Below are positions 8,630 to 16,424 of a stretch of 25,645 nt of DNA, one piece after another. The notes under the pieces were generated by a model, which saw only the letters and a list, made by a program, of their open reading frames with translations, was not told the origin of the DNA and ran no database searches. Location of the stretch: the NCBI GenBank assembly GCA_902806375.1, contig CADCWK010000232.1, positions 1 to 25,645 of the forward strand, in the 5' to 3' direction. Each line of letters starts with the position of its first letter. Position 1 is the stretch's first letter. The stretch comes from an uncultured Thermomicrobiales bacterium. GTDB lineage: Bacteria > Chloroflexota > Chloroflexia > Thermomicrobiales > UBA6265. A program made the translations under genes and the position numbers.

Positions 8630-8710
8630 GCCCAGCGGAACCGCGACGGCGGTCCTGGCCGGTGCCGCCGTCACTGGACAGCGACTGACCGTGTCGAAGC
8701 CACCGATGGA

Positions 8711-9538
8711 TCAGGCGTCAGGCGTGCCCGACTCCGGCGTCCCAGACTCCGGCGTGCCGGACTCGGGCGTGCCCGATCCGCCGGTCCCGGCGCCAGGCGT
8801 GGCGCTGTCCCCGCAGGAGACGGCGACCCCACCCGGCTCGGTCTCGATCACGTTGCTGTCGTCGATCTCACCCGGACCGGGGTAGGAGATCTCGGTGCCC
8901 GCTCCCTCGATGATGCCGCGCGTCCGGAGGGACTGGAGGAACTCGCCCAGCGTCTCGTACGGGGCCTGGGCGAAGACCCGGTCGTTCGCGGGGCGGTTGC
9001 CGAGCGTGTAGTTGGCGAGCAACCGGTGCTCCGCCTCCTCAGCGCCATACTGGAAGGCGACCTTGACGAGATCCGGGCGGTCCATACCCGTGAAGGCGCG
9101 GATCGCTGCCCCCTGGGAGCCGGTCTCGGCGGTCTCCTGCTCGACGACGGCCGCGAAGAAATCGTTGAACACGGTCAGGGTCGTCGGTGAGACAGTGAAG
9201 GTGTCGTACAGCGCCTGGCCACCGAGGCTCTCGAACGCTTCGAGGTGGAACTGCTCCTGAGCCCGGGCCGCCTCGACGACCTCGACGACGTTCTCGGGCC
9301 AGGGGATGTCGTACTCACCGTTCCGATTGGCCTCGAGGCCAGCGGCGAGGAACGCCACCCCGAAGGTCTCCGTGGTGACGACGATATCGAGGATCTCCTG
9401 CAGACTCTCGGACTCCTGTGCCCGGGCGTGCAGGAAGGACGACTGGGCGGCGGTGAAGGCCACCGCGCTGGCACCGGCCCCGAGCAGGACTGATCGGCGA
9501 GACAGGGGCGTCGTGCGCACTGCTTCCTGAATGGACAT
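8711..9538 (-). CDS. Ferritin-like diiron protein, Tat-exported, with GTPES tail
   Basis: Four-helix-bundle protein of the ferritin-like (Ferritin_2-type) group, 275 residues. A Tat signal (LSRRSVLLG at 12-20, cleavage after HARA-Q near 40) sends it across the membrane. The metal ligands expected of a diiron site are visible: E57 in helix 1, E95xxH98 (EQFH) in helix 2, E133 or E135 in helix 3 and E168xxH171 (EAEH) in helix 4. After the bundle comes a YPGPGEID motif shared with the neighbouring paralogue, then a tail ending in GTPESGTPESGTPESGTPDA. The start is ATG 9538, with GGAG six bases before it; ATG 9553 is an alternative five codons longer. It lies downstream of the cytosolic paralogue in one operon. 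A role in iron binding or peroxide protection outside the cytoplasm is inferred, not shown. Confidence 0.85.
   Translation of the reverse strand: MSIQEAVRTTPLSRRSVLLGAGASAVAFTAAQSSFLHARAQESESLQEILDIVVTTETFGVAFLAAGLEANRNGEYDIPWPENVVEVVEAARAQEQFHLEAFESLGGQALYDTFTVSPTTLTVFNDFFAAVVEQETAETGSQGAAIRAFTGMDRPDLVKVAFQYGAEEAEHRLLANYTLGNRPANDRVFAQAPYETLGEFLQSLRTRGIIEGAGTEISYPGPGEIDDSNVIETEPGGVAVSCGDSATPGAGTGGSGTPESGTPESGTPESGTPDA
8714..8773 (-). repeat. Four 15-bp tandem units coding the GTPES/GTPDA tail
   Basis: The end of the exported ferritin-like gene is four in-frame 15-base units: three GTPES and a final GTPDA. The units differ mostly at third positions, so the protein repeat appears to be maintained rather than freshly duplicated. 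A flexible wall-associated tail is the simplest reading. Confidence 0.8.
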
Positions 9539-9569
9539 TTTACTCTCCGTCATGGTAGTTCCGGGTCGG

Positions 9570-10229
9570 TTACGGCTCGAGCTGGGTCAGGCCCGTCGTA
9601 TCGATCACGCCAGGGCCGGGGTACTCGACGACGATGCCGGTTCCGCCGATGAAGCCGAGTTCCGTCAGGAGATCGGCGGCCTCGGCGACCGTGGCGAACA
9701 GGGCCTTCTCGAAGGCGACGTCGTTCGGCACGCCCGTGAGCACGCCGGCCTCGATCGCGAAGAACCGGACCCCCACACGATGCTCGGCCTCGACGGCGCC
9801 GATCTGCAGCGCGATCTCGGCCAGATCCGGTTCCCCGAGGATGGCGAACTGCTGGGCCGCCGCGATATAGGCGGCGATGAAGACTTCTTCCAGTTCGATC
9901 AGCGTCGGGAAGAACGTCGCCGGGTCGGTCAGGATCGTCTCGTCCGGGATCGTGAACGTCAGCGTCAGTGGCTCGGCACCGGCCGCGACCAGGAAGTCGT
10001 AGTGGATCTGCTCGGTCGCCCGGGCGGCAACGAGGCTCTGGATCGCCTCATCCGTCAGGGGCAGCAGCCCGTTGATGGCGTAGTCGATGGCTCCCCCGAG
10101 GGCCGTCACCGCGAACGCCTCAGCGGTCGCGGCGATATTGATGATCGACTGGACGTCCTCACAACCAGCCTCACCGCTCTGTAGACGCGACGCCATCCTT
10201 TGCGTCGCGCGGGTCTCGAGAACTGACAT
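9570..10229 (-). CDS. Ferritin-like diiron protein, cytosolic paralogue
   Basis: Second ferritin-like four-helix protein, 219 residues, with no signal peptide. Its diiron ligand set matches the neighbour: E37 in helix 1, E73xxH76 (EQIH) in helix 2, the E112/E114/E115 cluster in helix 3 and E147xxH150 (EAEH) in helix 4. It also shares the post-bundle EYPGPGVID motif. The start is ATG 10229, with AGGGGA about nine bases upstream; longer in-frame readings have no ribosome site. It comes first in a two-gene leftward operon, and the next start is only 16-31 bases beyond its stop. The pair therefore gives one protein for the cytosol and one for export. Iron storage, iron oxidation or peroxide removal are all possible. 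Confidence 0.83.
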   Translation of the reverse strand: MSVLETRATQRMASRLQSGEAGCEDVQSIINIAATAEAFAVTALGGAIDYAINGLLPLTDEAIQSLVAARATEQIHYDFLVAAGAEPLTLTFTIPDETILTDPATFFPTLIELEEVFIAAYIAAAQQFAILGEPDLAEIALQIGAVEAEHRVGVRFFAIEAGVLTGVPNDVAFEKALFATVAEAADLLTELGFIGGTGIVVEYPGPGVIDTTGLTQLEP

Positions 10230-10692
10230 ACACGCGTTCCCCTTGCATGCCCTTCGGACTGTCTGGGACCGAGGGCCATTGGACGACTGGACCAGGACCC
10301 CGGAGCACTGCTGCCCCTGGAGACGATGGTCAACCGGTCCGCCGATCGGGTATCGAGAGCGATCCGGCACCGGATGGACAGTCGATCTTATAGACCGTTC
10401 GTCGCCCGAACTGACGACCGATCGCACCAATGCAACCTTGGGGCCACGTGCGTTGCTCAGAAGTGAGTTCCTGTTCAATTTGAGTATCACGCGCTACAGA
10501 TTCGATCACATGGGCGCGCGGACCGATCATCGGCACTACCGCGAAGAGCCTGATCCGATCCGTATCAAGGCTCCAACTCGCGATAGCGCTATCGCTGGAT
10601 GGCATGACCGGGATGGCGATGAGATCCGCGCCGACTGGCGGCCCCGCTGTCCCAGAGGGCCGATCGGTGAAACAGGTCGCGGGGAGACGAAG
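10230..10692. other. Non-coding leader region before the ferritin-like operon
   Basis: About 460 bases with no credible gene, although reading frames on both strands stay partly open. The - strand holds a TCTATAAGAT -10-like patch near 10386-10395, for which I see no good -35 partner. The notable element is the 16-base palindrome listed separately. The segment from 10430 to 10530 is richer in A+T than its surroundings, as expected of a regulatory region. Confidence 0.45.
10580..10595. promoter_or_regulatory. Perfect 16-bp palindrome, possible operator
   Basis: GCGATAGCGCTATCGC reads the same on both strands. It lies about 350 bases before the first ferritin-like start and 100 bases beyond the rhodopsin hairpin. 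Length and symmetry suit a dimeric regulator, but no regulator is identified. Confidence 0.35.
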
Positions 10693-10720
10693 CGGGCCGG
10701 CGGATGTGTCCGCCGGCCCG
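10693..10720 (-). terminator. Terminator hairpin of the rhodopsin gene
   Basis: Perfect 12-bp stem, CGGGCCGGCGGA (10693-10704) with its reverse complement at 10709-10720, and a four-base TGTG loop. It starts 66 bases after the rhodopsin stop in the direction of transcription. The sequence beyond it on the - strand (CTTCGTCT) is pyrimidine-rich but not a strong T-run. Confidence 0.65.
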
Positions 10721-10786
10721 TTCCGTATCGCTGTGGTAAGACCCCACCGCAGAGGTCACACCGAGATGCCCCTCGGACGGGATCCG

Positions 10787-11560
10787 TCAGTCGGCTGGCT
10801 GAGCCACCGCGGGGACACCCCGGTCGTAGCCGGACTTGCGGACGGCGATCATGTAGATCAGCACGCCGAAGCCGACCTTCGAGGTGATATCCGCGATGCT
10901 ATACCCCGTCTGGATAGCGACTTCCGAGGTCCCAGCGCCCAGGTCGGCGAGCCCGATGAAGTAGACGACCGGGTAGAACGACCACGACAGGACGGTCACC
11001 CAGACGGCGGTGTTGACCAGGCCACGGACATCGGCTGGCTGCGACGCGATCGAGCCACGCAGGCCGACGAACAGTTCGTAGAGGATCCACAGGAAGGGCA
11101 GCATGGATGCGACGCCCCAGAACAATCGCTCACCGTTGGAATCCGCGATCTCACCCGGGTAGCCAAGGACGATCATCAGCGCCGCGAGTGCGCCGAGCCG
11201 GATGCCCTTGCTGATGGACTGGCTTCGTGTCAGGTTCATTACGAGGATCAACTCGATCAACAGGAGCGGCACAGTCAGGACCCAGTCGACGTAGCGGTAT
11301 GCGTCGTTGAATGCCACGCCCGACGGTTGGAAGACGCCGTCAACCGTTACGTACGAGGCCTCCCAGCTCTCGAAGATCCTGAAGTAATGGTAAGCGGCGA
11401 TGAACGTCACGAGGCCGGTGATGGTCAACGCGGTCTTGTAGGCGTTGCTGACCTGCTGGCGGCCAAGCCAGAAGAACAGCGTCGCCGCCGCCATCGTGGC
11501 CAGCGAGAAGGAGAACACGTTGTAGATGAATTCGTACTGACCGAAGGAGAGTTCGTCCAT
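10787..11560 (-). CDS. Microbial rhodopsin, light-driven proton pump (proteorhodopsin/xanthorhodopsin-like)
   Basis: Seven-helix retinal protein of 257 residues. Helix C reads RYVDWVLTVPLLLIE, giving D92 (proton acceptor), T96 and E103 (proton donor), the DTE motif of outward proton pumps. Helix G has D224 and the Schiff-base lysine K228 (DITSK). H58 in helix B (AAYHYF) matches the histidine that pairs with the acceptor in proteorhodopsins. L100 corresponds to the tuning residue 105 of proteorhodopsin, where leucine gives green absorption. In helix E, G149 (LFWGVASMLPF) aligns with the glycine that opens a carotenoid window in xanthorhodopsin. The start is ATG 11560, with GGGGGA six bases upstream. 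No retinal-synthesis gene is nearby, so retinal must come from elsewhere. The divergent neighbour is a cation/proton antiporter. Confidence 0.96.
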   Translation of the reverse strand: MDELSFGQYEFIYNVFSFSLATMAAATLFFWLGRQQVSNAYKTALTITGLVTFIAAYHYFRIFESWEASYVTVDGVFQPSGVAFNDAYRYVDWVLTVPLLLIELILVMNLTRSQSISKGIRLGALAALMIVLGYPGEIADSNGERLFWGVASMLPFLWILYELFVGLRGSIASQPADVRGLVNTAVWVTVLSWSFYPVVYFIGLADLGAGTSEVAIQTGYSIADITSKVGFGVLIYMIAVRKSGYDRGVPAVAQPAD

Positions 11561-11653
11561 GGATTTCCCCCGTTGTCTCGCGTCGACGATCGGGATTGGG
11601 ATCGAGATCGGGGTCCATTGTCGTCGGACCCTGGAACGGACTATCGACTACCT

Positions 11654-11671
11654 GGCGCGCGTCAGCGCGCC
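11654..11671 (-). promoter_or_regulatory. Hairpin in the presumed rhodopsin leader
   Basis: Seven-base arms GGCGCGC and GCGCGCC around a GTCA loop, 94 bases upstream of the rhodopsin start. If the transcript begins further upstream this stem would lie in the 5' leader. Confidence 0.35.
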
Positions 11672-12514
11672 CCTGAGCTATGTCATGCGGTAAAGCCAGT
11701 CCCCCTTCCCCACGCCGGCCGGAAGCGACGAACCGTGGCGACGGCCAGCAGGTCGCGCGGGCCCAGCCCGCTGAGACCATGACGGGTGCTCATGTGGTTC
11801 GCACGCTTCGCCTCGCCACATGATGGTCTGTGCCGCCCACACAAGCCAGTCTATCCGGACTGATCGCCCTCGTGATCGTCGGATGATGCACAAGAGCCGT
11901 TCCTTATATGAGTCTCACCCGTAACCCGAATCGACGAGGTATCGGCGAGACCGAGGGCGCGGATCGGGCGCCAATTGGCATAGACACCCCGCCACGCAGC
12001 GGGACTTCGGTTAATCGACTGGACTTCTTGCCCAGCAACCGCCACTCCGGCAATTGATTGGTCTCAACCAGCGAGTGCCTGATTACGGTATAGGACATTT
12101 CATCGTGCACGACTTCCTCATGCGACAACTGTATGATGTTAGGAAGATGATCATCCCCTCACCCTGACTGCACCGCGCCGGATCGTACCGTCCCGTTGGC
12201 GGCTGCCCTCCCCGCCGACGGTCGGCTGGACGGCCGCAGGATGGAGGGCGAGGGCACCCGGTCACGCCGCGGCAGCCGGGTGACCGGCAGAGCCACGGGG
12301 ACGGCCGACCTACGGTGGGCCGACGGTGCTGGTTGTCGATCGACCGCCGCCACTGGCGCCCCGCCACGACCCGGGATGGTCCTGTGCGGCACCCTCATCA
12401 CGGCGCCCCACGTCAGGAATCTGGCCCGGTGAGCACGGTGCTCCAGCGACGCGCCTAACGCCGGCACCGCGCCATCCCCGGTCGCCGGCCGTCGTCCCGG
12501 CCCGGTCCGACGGA

Positions 12515-12526
12515 GGTGAGCTCACC
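12515..12526. promoter_or_regulatory. Perfect 12-bp palindrome before the antiporter gene
   Basis: GGTGAGCTCACC lies 165 bases before the antiporter start. It may be an operator or simply part of the structured leader; nothing in the window links it to a regulator. Confidence 0.25.
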
Positions 12527-12690
12527 CCTCCCGTGGGCCAGCTGTCGTTGGGATACCGACCGGCGAGCGTCATCCGGGCGCGGGCCCTGGACTTGCACCG
12601 CGGTCCCGTCGGCGCGCGAACGTCGGTCTGGACCGAATGGGTCATCCACGCGGGCGCGTCGTGTTCCGTGGCGAGTGGGAATGGATTGGC

Positions 12691-14007
12691 GTGACGTTTA
12701 CGATCTGGTATCTCATCATCGGCTCACTCTTCATCGTGATGGCTCTCGGCGGCTCGATCCTGAAGCGCCTGCCGATCACGACCTCGATCCTCTACCTGGC
12801 CATCGGCCTGTTCCTCGGCTCGTTCGGGCTCGGCTCGTTCGGGATAGACCTCGTCTCGCTCGACCCGATTGCGGACGCTGGCCTGCTGGAGCGGATCACC
12901 GAGGTCGCGGTGATCGTCTCACTGTTCACCGCGGGGTTGAAACTGCGGATCGACTGGAACGACCGGCGCTGGATTCTGCCGCTGCGACTCGCCGTCATCT
13001 CGATGGTCGTGACGGTCGGGCTGATCACAGTGGCTGGCGTGGTCGGCCTGGGGCTCTCGCTCGGCGCCGCCGTGCTGCTGGGCGCGATCCTCGCACCCAC
13101 CGACCCCGTGCTGGCCTCCGAGGTCGCCGTGGACAGTCCGACGGATGAGGACCGGCTGCGGCTGGGTCTGACCGGGGAGGCTGGACTCAACGACGGGACC
13201 GCCTTTCCCTTCGTCATGCTGGGGCTTGGCCTGCTCGGCCTGCACGAGCTGGGCGACTTCGGCTGGCGCTGGGTAGCCATCGACCTCGTCTGGTCATCGG
13301 TGGGCGGGATCGCCTTCGGGGCCCTGCTCGGGACGCTGGTTGGTTACCTCGTCATCTACCTGCGCCGCGAGCATCGCGAGGCGGTCGGACTGGACGAGTT
13401 CCTGACGCTCGGGCTGATCGCGCTGTCCTATGGCGGCGCCCTGTTGATCCATAGCTATGGATTCCTGGCGGTCTTCGCAGCCGGACTGGCGTTGCGCCGA
13501 GTCGAGCGCCGTCTGACCCCGGGTGACCTGGATGAGGTGCTCGAGCAGGTCGTCAAGGGGGACGAGGAAGAGACCGCGGTCAAGAACGAGACCGCGCCGG
13601 CGCATATGGCGGCGGCCGTACTCGGCTTCAACGAACGCCTGGAGCGGATTGGCGAGCTCGGCGTCGTCCTGCTGGTCGGTTGCCTGCTCTCGGCCCGGTA
13701 CCTGCCGGTCGAGGCCCTCTGGTTCGCCCCGCTCCTGCTCCTGGTGATCCGGCCAGTCGCGGTCTGGCTCGGGCTCCGGGGTGAACGGGTCACGCCGATC
13801 GAGCGCAACTACTTCGCCTGGTTCGGTATCCGGGGGATCGGCTCGATCTACTACCTGACCTATGCCCTCGTGCACGGACTCGAGGGGCGGGAGGCGGAGA
13901 TTCTGACCGGCATCACGCTGACCGTCGTCGTCGTCTCGATCGTCGTCCACGGGCTCACCGTCACACCACTGATGAACCGCTATGTGGAACGCGGCCAGCA
14001 GGCGTGA
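12691..14007 (+). CDS. Cation:proton antiporter, CPA1 (Na+/H+ exchanger) family
   Basis: Integral membrane antiporter of 438 residues with about 12 helices. It exchanges Na+ (or K+) for protons across the inner membrane. CPA1 ion-site motifs are present: APTDPVLAS with T137-D138-P139, and GEAGLNDGTAFPF with N167-D168. A late helix has the RGIGSIYYL motif. A charged cytoplasmic loop (around residues 290-320, with KGDEEETAVKNE) separates the two halves. The chosen start is GTG 12691, because homologues begin with a short sequence like MTFTIWYLIIGSLF and the reading upstream to 12637 is hydrophilic. The ribosome site is weak (GTGGGA about ten bases away), so the start is less certain. It is divergent from the rhodopsin, suggesting use of the light-made proton gradient. 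Confidence 0.9.
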   Translation: MTFTIWYLIIGSLFIVMALGGSILKRLPITTSILYLAIGLFLGSFGLGSFGIDLVSLDPIADAGLLERITEVAVIVSLFTAGLKLRIDWNDRRWILPLRLAVISMVVTVGLITVAGVVGLGLSLGAAVLLGAILAPTDPVLASEVAVDSPTDEDRLRLGLTGEAGLNDGTAFPFVMLGLGLLGLHELGDFGWRWVAIDLVWSSVGGIAFGALLGTLVGYLVIYLRREHREAVGLDEFLTLGLIALSYGGALLIHSYGFLAVFAAGLALRRVERRLTPGDLDEVLEQVVKGDEEETAVKNETAPAHMAAAVLGFNERLERIGELGVVLLVGCLLSARYLPVEALWFAPLLLLVIRPVAVWLGLRGERVTPIERNYFAWFGIRGIGSIYYLTYALVHGLEGREAEILTGITLTVVVVSIVVHGLTVTPLMNRYVERGQQA

Positions 14008-14126
14008 CCGGCCCGGCAGGGCGACGTTCGCGCCGGGTCACGCGTCCCCGGTGGTGTCCGCGGGCGCGGGCGACGCCGGACGATGGTTCGACGGGCGGCC
14101 ATGACCGGACCAATCCGGCATGGCGA

Positions 14127-14152
14127 GAACGGCGGCCAGGTCCCGGCCGTTC
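14127..14152. terminator. Possible terminator between convergent antiporter and receiver genes
   Basis: GAACGGC (14127-14133) and GCCGTTC (14146-14152) form a seven-base stem with a 12-base loop in the 182-base gap between convergent genes. The loop is long and no T-tract follows, so the call is weak. Confidence 0.35.
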
Positions 14153-14189
14153 GGGTCGGTGACCGGCCGGAGCAGCGGCCTGTCAGAGG

Positions 14190-14588
14190 TCAGGATCTCG
14201 GGATCCGCGGACGGACATCCGCGATCGTCGCCAGCAGTTGATCGATCTCGAACGGCTTCAGGATGATCGCGACCGATTCCGCCTCGAGCCGGTCGCGAAT
14301 CTCCTCGATGTCCCGCACGGCCCCCGTGCAGACGATCAGCGGGATCGCATGGGTTCGCTCGTCGGTCATCAGGCGGGACAGGACATCGCGCTCGGCCGCA
14401 TCTCCCCGAACGAAGTAGTCGATGATGACGCAGACCGGCGCCAGCTCGGCGATCGCGGTCAGATCCGGATCGAAGACCGTCTGGGTCGAGACCGTGTACC
14501 CCTCCTCGGTCAGCAGGTCGGCGTACAGGTCGAGCAGGTCATCCGAGTGGTTGATGACGATGATGTGTGAACGCTCGACCACGCCCAT
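14190..14588 (-). CDS. Single-domain response regulator (receiver protein)
   Basis: Stand-alone receiver of 132 residues with no output domain. Phosphorylation-site residues are present: acidic pair D16-D17 (NHSDDLLDL), phospho-acceptor D57 (VIIDYF), switch threonine T88 (IVCTGA) and lysine K111 (LKPF). The start is ATG 14588 with GGAGGGG five bases before it; the longer reading to 14651 would overrun the gap to the kinase gene. It lies 65 bases downstream of a histidine kinase in the same direction, so that kinase is its probable phosphodonor. It may pass phosphate on or act by protein-protein contact. The target is not in the window. Confidence 0.88.
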   Translation of the reverse strand: MGVVERSHIIVINHSDDLLDLYADLLTEEGYTVSTQTVFDPDLTAIAELAPVCVIIDYFVRGDAAERDVLSRLMTDERTHAIPLIVCTGAVRDIEEIRDRLEAESVAIILKPFEIDQLLATIADVRPRIPRS

Positions 14589-14653
14589 GGCAACCCCTCC
14601 ACCCCGACCATCCACGTCCGTCTCGATCGGGACCGTGGTCCCCAGCCGCAAGC

Positions 14654-16237
14654 CTATGTCCGTCCCTCCGGGTGGGAGACCGGCCCGGGACCGGGAGCCC
14701 GGCCGCCGGTCTCGCTCCCCGGAGGGACCGGGAGCCGGATCGTGAAACGGGTCCCCTCGCCCTCGGTGCTGGCGATGGTGATCTCGCCATCGTGCTGTTC
14801 GACCAGCTGGCGGACGCCCGACAGGCCAATCCCACTGCCGCCGATCCCGTCGACGTTCGTCCCACGGTGGAACCGATCGAAGACGTACGGCAGGTCGACG
14901 GCCGGGATACCGATGCCGTGGTCGGTCACGGAGATGACCGCTCCCTCGCCGTTCTCGTCATGGACCCGGTCCACCAGCACGGTGACGTCGCCACCGGCCG
15001 GCGAGTACTTGACCGCGTTGTTGACCACATTATCGATCACGCGGCGCAGCCGGGCCGCATCGGCCCAGACGGAGACCGGCTGGCGGACATCCGTGACCAC
15101 GCGATGCCCGGGCGAGAACGCCTGGGTGTTCCCGGCGGTCATGACGACCAGGTCACCGAGATCGACGGTCGCGAGTCGGAGCTCGAGCGGCTGACCGGCA
15201 TCAAGGTAGACGGTATCGAGCATCTCGTCGATGATCTGGATCATCTGACTGGTGCTGCGGTCGATGACGTCCAGCCCCTGGGTGATCCGATCCGCGTCGA
15301 GGGTGCCGCGCCGGGCGCGCCGGGCCATCAACTGACCCTCACCACGAATGGCGGCGACCGGGTTACGCAGGTCGTGGGCGAGCGAATCCATGAAGGTCTG
15401 GCGTTCGCGCTGGGCTTCCAGCCGGGCGGTGATGTCCTCCATCGCCAGCAGGATCCGCGGCCCGACCATGTCGCTGGACTCCAGGACACGCGCATCGAGC
15501 TGGAACGTCCGGGGGCCGAGTCGGGGGAAGTCGTCGCTGATCCGGACATCCTCGAATGGCGTCCGGTCCTGGACGACGGCCCGGAGGGCGGCGATCAGGT
15601 CCGGACGATCCCACTGCCCGTCACCCAGATCGACGAAGCGTCGCCCGATCGTCTCGGCTGGCCTGGTCTTGAAGGCCCGGTAGAAGGCCCGATTGGCCGA
15701 GACGAGGGAGAGCGTATGGTCGAGGACCAGCAGGGGTTCCCGGACCGTATCGACCGTGGCGTCGGCGTAGGCCCGAGCCCGCCGCAGGTCGATGAGAGCG
15801 AAGTGCAGCGTAAGTTCCGCCGAGGCGGCCGCGGCCAGGTCGCCCAGGATCAGGACTTCTTCATCCGTCCAGTCCCGTGGCTCGGTGTCGATCGCACAGA
15901 ACGTCCCCAGCACGTCCCCCTCCACAGACCGTAGGGGGGCCCCGGCGTAGGCGATAACGCCCAGTTCGCTGCGGGCCAATTCGGTTTCGAACCTGGTCTC
16001 TCGCCGGGTATCCGGGATTACCAGAGGTTTCCCCCATTGCGCCGGATACTGGCAGAGCGACATGGACAGCGGAGTCCATCGCTGCGAAGCCCAGGGCTCG
16101 GCCAGACCCTCGAGCCCGATGAACTCCTGCCGCTCCGGCTTGATCACGGTAATGAGGGCAATGGGGACGCCGAGGGCGCGGCGGGCCAGACGGGCCAGAC
16201 GGTCCAGCGCGACCTGATGCGGTGTCTTCGTGATCAT
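14654..16237 (-). CDS. Sensor histidine kinase, GAF-PAS-HisKA-HATPase
   Basis: Cytosolic sensor kinase of 527 residues with no membrane helices. A GAF domain occupies about residues 5-150 (SLCQYPAQWGKPLVIPDTR, then YAGAPLRS and LGTFCAID). A PAS domain follows at about 155-270. The H-box is SLAHDLRNPVAAIRG with phospho-acceptor H288. The ATPase has an N-box (DNVVNNAVKYSP, 402-413), a G1 box (VTDHGIGIP, 437-445), an F-box (YVFDRFHR, 451-458) and a G2 box (GGSGIGLSGV). The start is ATG 16237, just after a possible TTG, with GAGGG nearby. The receiver gene follows after 65 bases. The signal is unknown; the GAF cysteine C62 and the PAS pocket could bind a small ligand or respond to redox state. 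Confidence 0.92.
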   Translation of the reverse strand: MITKTPHQVALDRLARLARRALGVPIALITVIKPERQEFIGLEGLAEPWASQRWTPLSMSLCQYPAQWGKPLVIPDTRRETRFETELARSELGVIAYAGAPLRSVEGDVLGTFCAIDTEPRDWTDEEVLILGDLAAAASAELTLHFALIDLRRARAYADATVDTVREPLLVLDHTLSLVSANRAFYRAFKTRPAETIGRRFVDLGDGQWDRPDLIAALRAVVQDRTPFEDVRISDDFPRLGPRTFQLDARVLESSDMVGPRILLAMEDITARLEAQRERQTFMDSLAHDLRNPVAAIRGEGQLMARRARRGTLDADRITQGLDVIDRSTSQMIQIIDEMLDTVYLDAGQPLELRLATVDLGDLVVMTAGNTQAFSPGHRVVTDVRQPVSVWADAARLRRVIDNVVNNAVKYSPAGGDVTVLVDRVHDENGEGAVISVTDHGIGIPAVDLPYVFDRFHRGTNVDGIGGSGIGLSGVRQLVEQHDGEITIASTEGEGTRFTIRLPVPPGSETGGRAPGPGPVSHPEGRT

Positions 16238-16275
16238 CAATCCCTCGGCGCGGCCCCGGTCATCCGGCGCAGGCG

Positions 16276-16305
16276 ATTGTATGCACGCGATCCCGCGAAC
16301 CGCAA
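16276..16305 (-). promoter_or_regulatory. Promoter of the histidine kinase-receiver operon
   Basis: On the - strand, TTGCGG (16305-16300) and TACAAT (16281-16276) are spaced by 18 bases, a good sigma-70 type match. A start site near 16269 would leave a leader of about 30 bases before ATG 16237. Confidence 0.65.
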
Positions 16306-16424
16306 TGTCCGTAAGTCACACCCCTGCACGGTCGCAGGCACCGGCCGGCTCCCCGGCGCGGACCCAAGGGAACGGTCCGGGATGCCGGTCGCGAACCGTC
16401 CGCATTCGGTCCCAGACTATGGGT

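Larger units (their letters stand above)
11561..12690. other. 1.1-kb non-coding region between rhodopsin and antiporter
   Basis: No credible gene is seen. The left part (11880-12140) is relatively A+T rich, with TATATG around 11905 and TATGAT at 12132-12137 as possible -10 elements for the two strands. The right part is very G+C rich and full of dyads: CCGGTCAC (12258-12265) with GTGACCGG (12280-12287), and GGTGAGCTCACC at 12515-12526. A hairpin, GGCGCGC-GTCA-GCGCGCC, at 11654-11671 lies in the rhodopsin leader. Short open frames here lack ribosome sites and protein-like composition. A long structured leader or a small RNA is possible. Confidence 0.5.

Noticed and set aside
6794..8674. 626-codon - strand frame over the second binding-protein gene (and a similar 573-codon frame at 5053-6774)
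   Set aside because: These run antisense to two Tat-exported binding proteins and give Val/Asp/Gly/Arg-rich sequence with no family features.
8714..8773. Short tandem repeats considered as a CRISPR or minisatellite
   Set aside because: The 15-base units have no spacers and encode an in-frame GTPES tail, so they are part of the protein.
10604..11782. 392-codon + strand frame over the rhodopsin gene
   Set aside because: It mirrors the rhodopsin gene, whose seven helices and retinal-site residues are unmistakable.
11851..12467. Several short open frames in the rhodopsin-antiporter gap, including a 74-codon one ending at 11904
   Set aside because: None has a clear ribosome site or recognisable protein-like pattern, and they conflict with one another.
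14567..15934. 455-codon + strand frame over the histidine kinase
   Set aside because: It is a shadow of the kinase gene, which has every kinase box and a good promoter.
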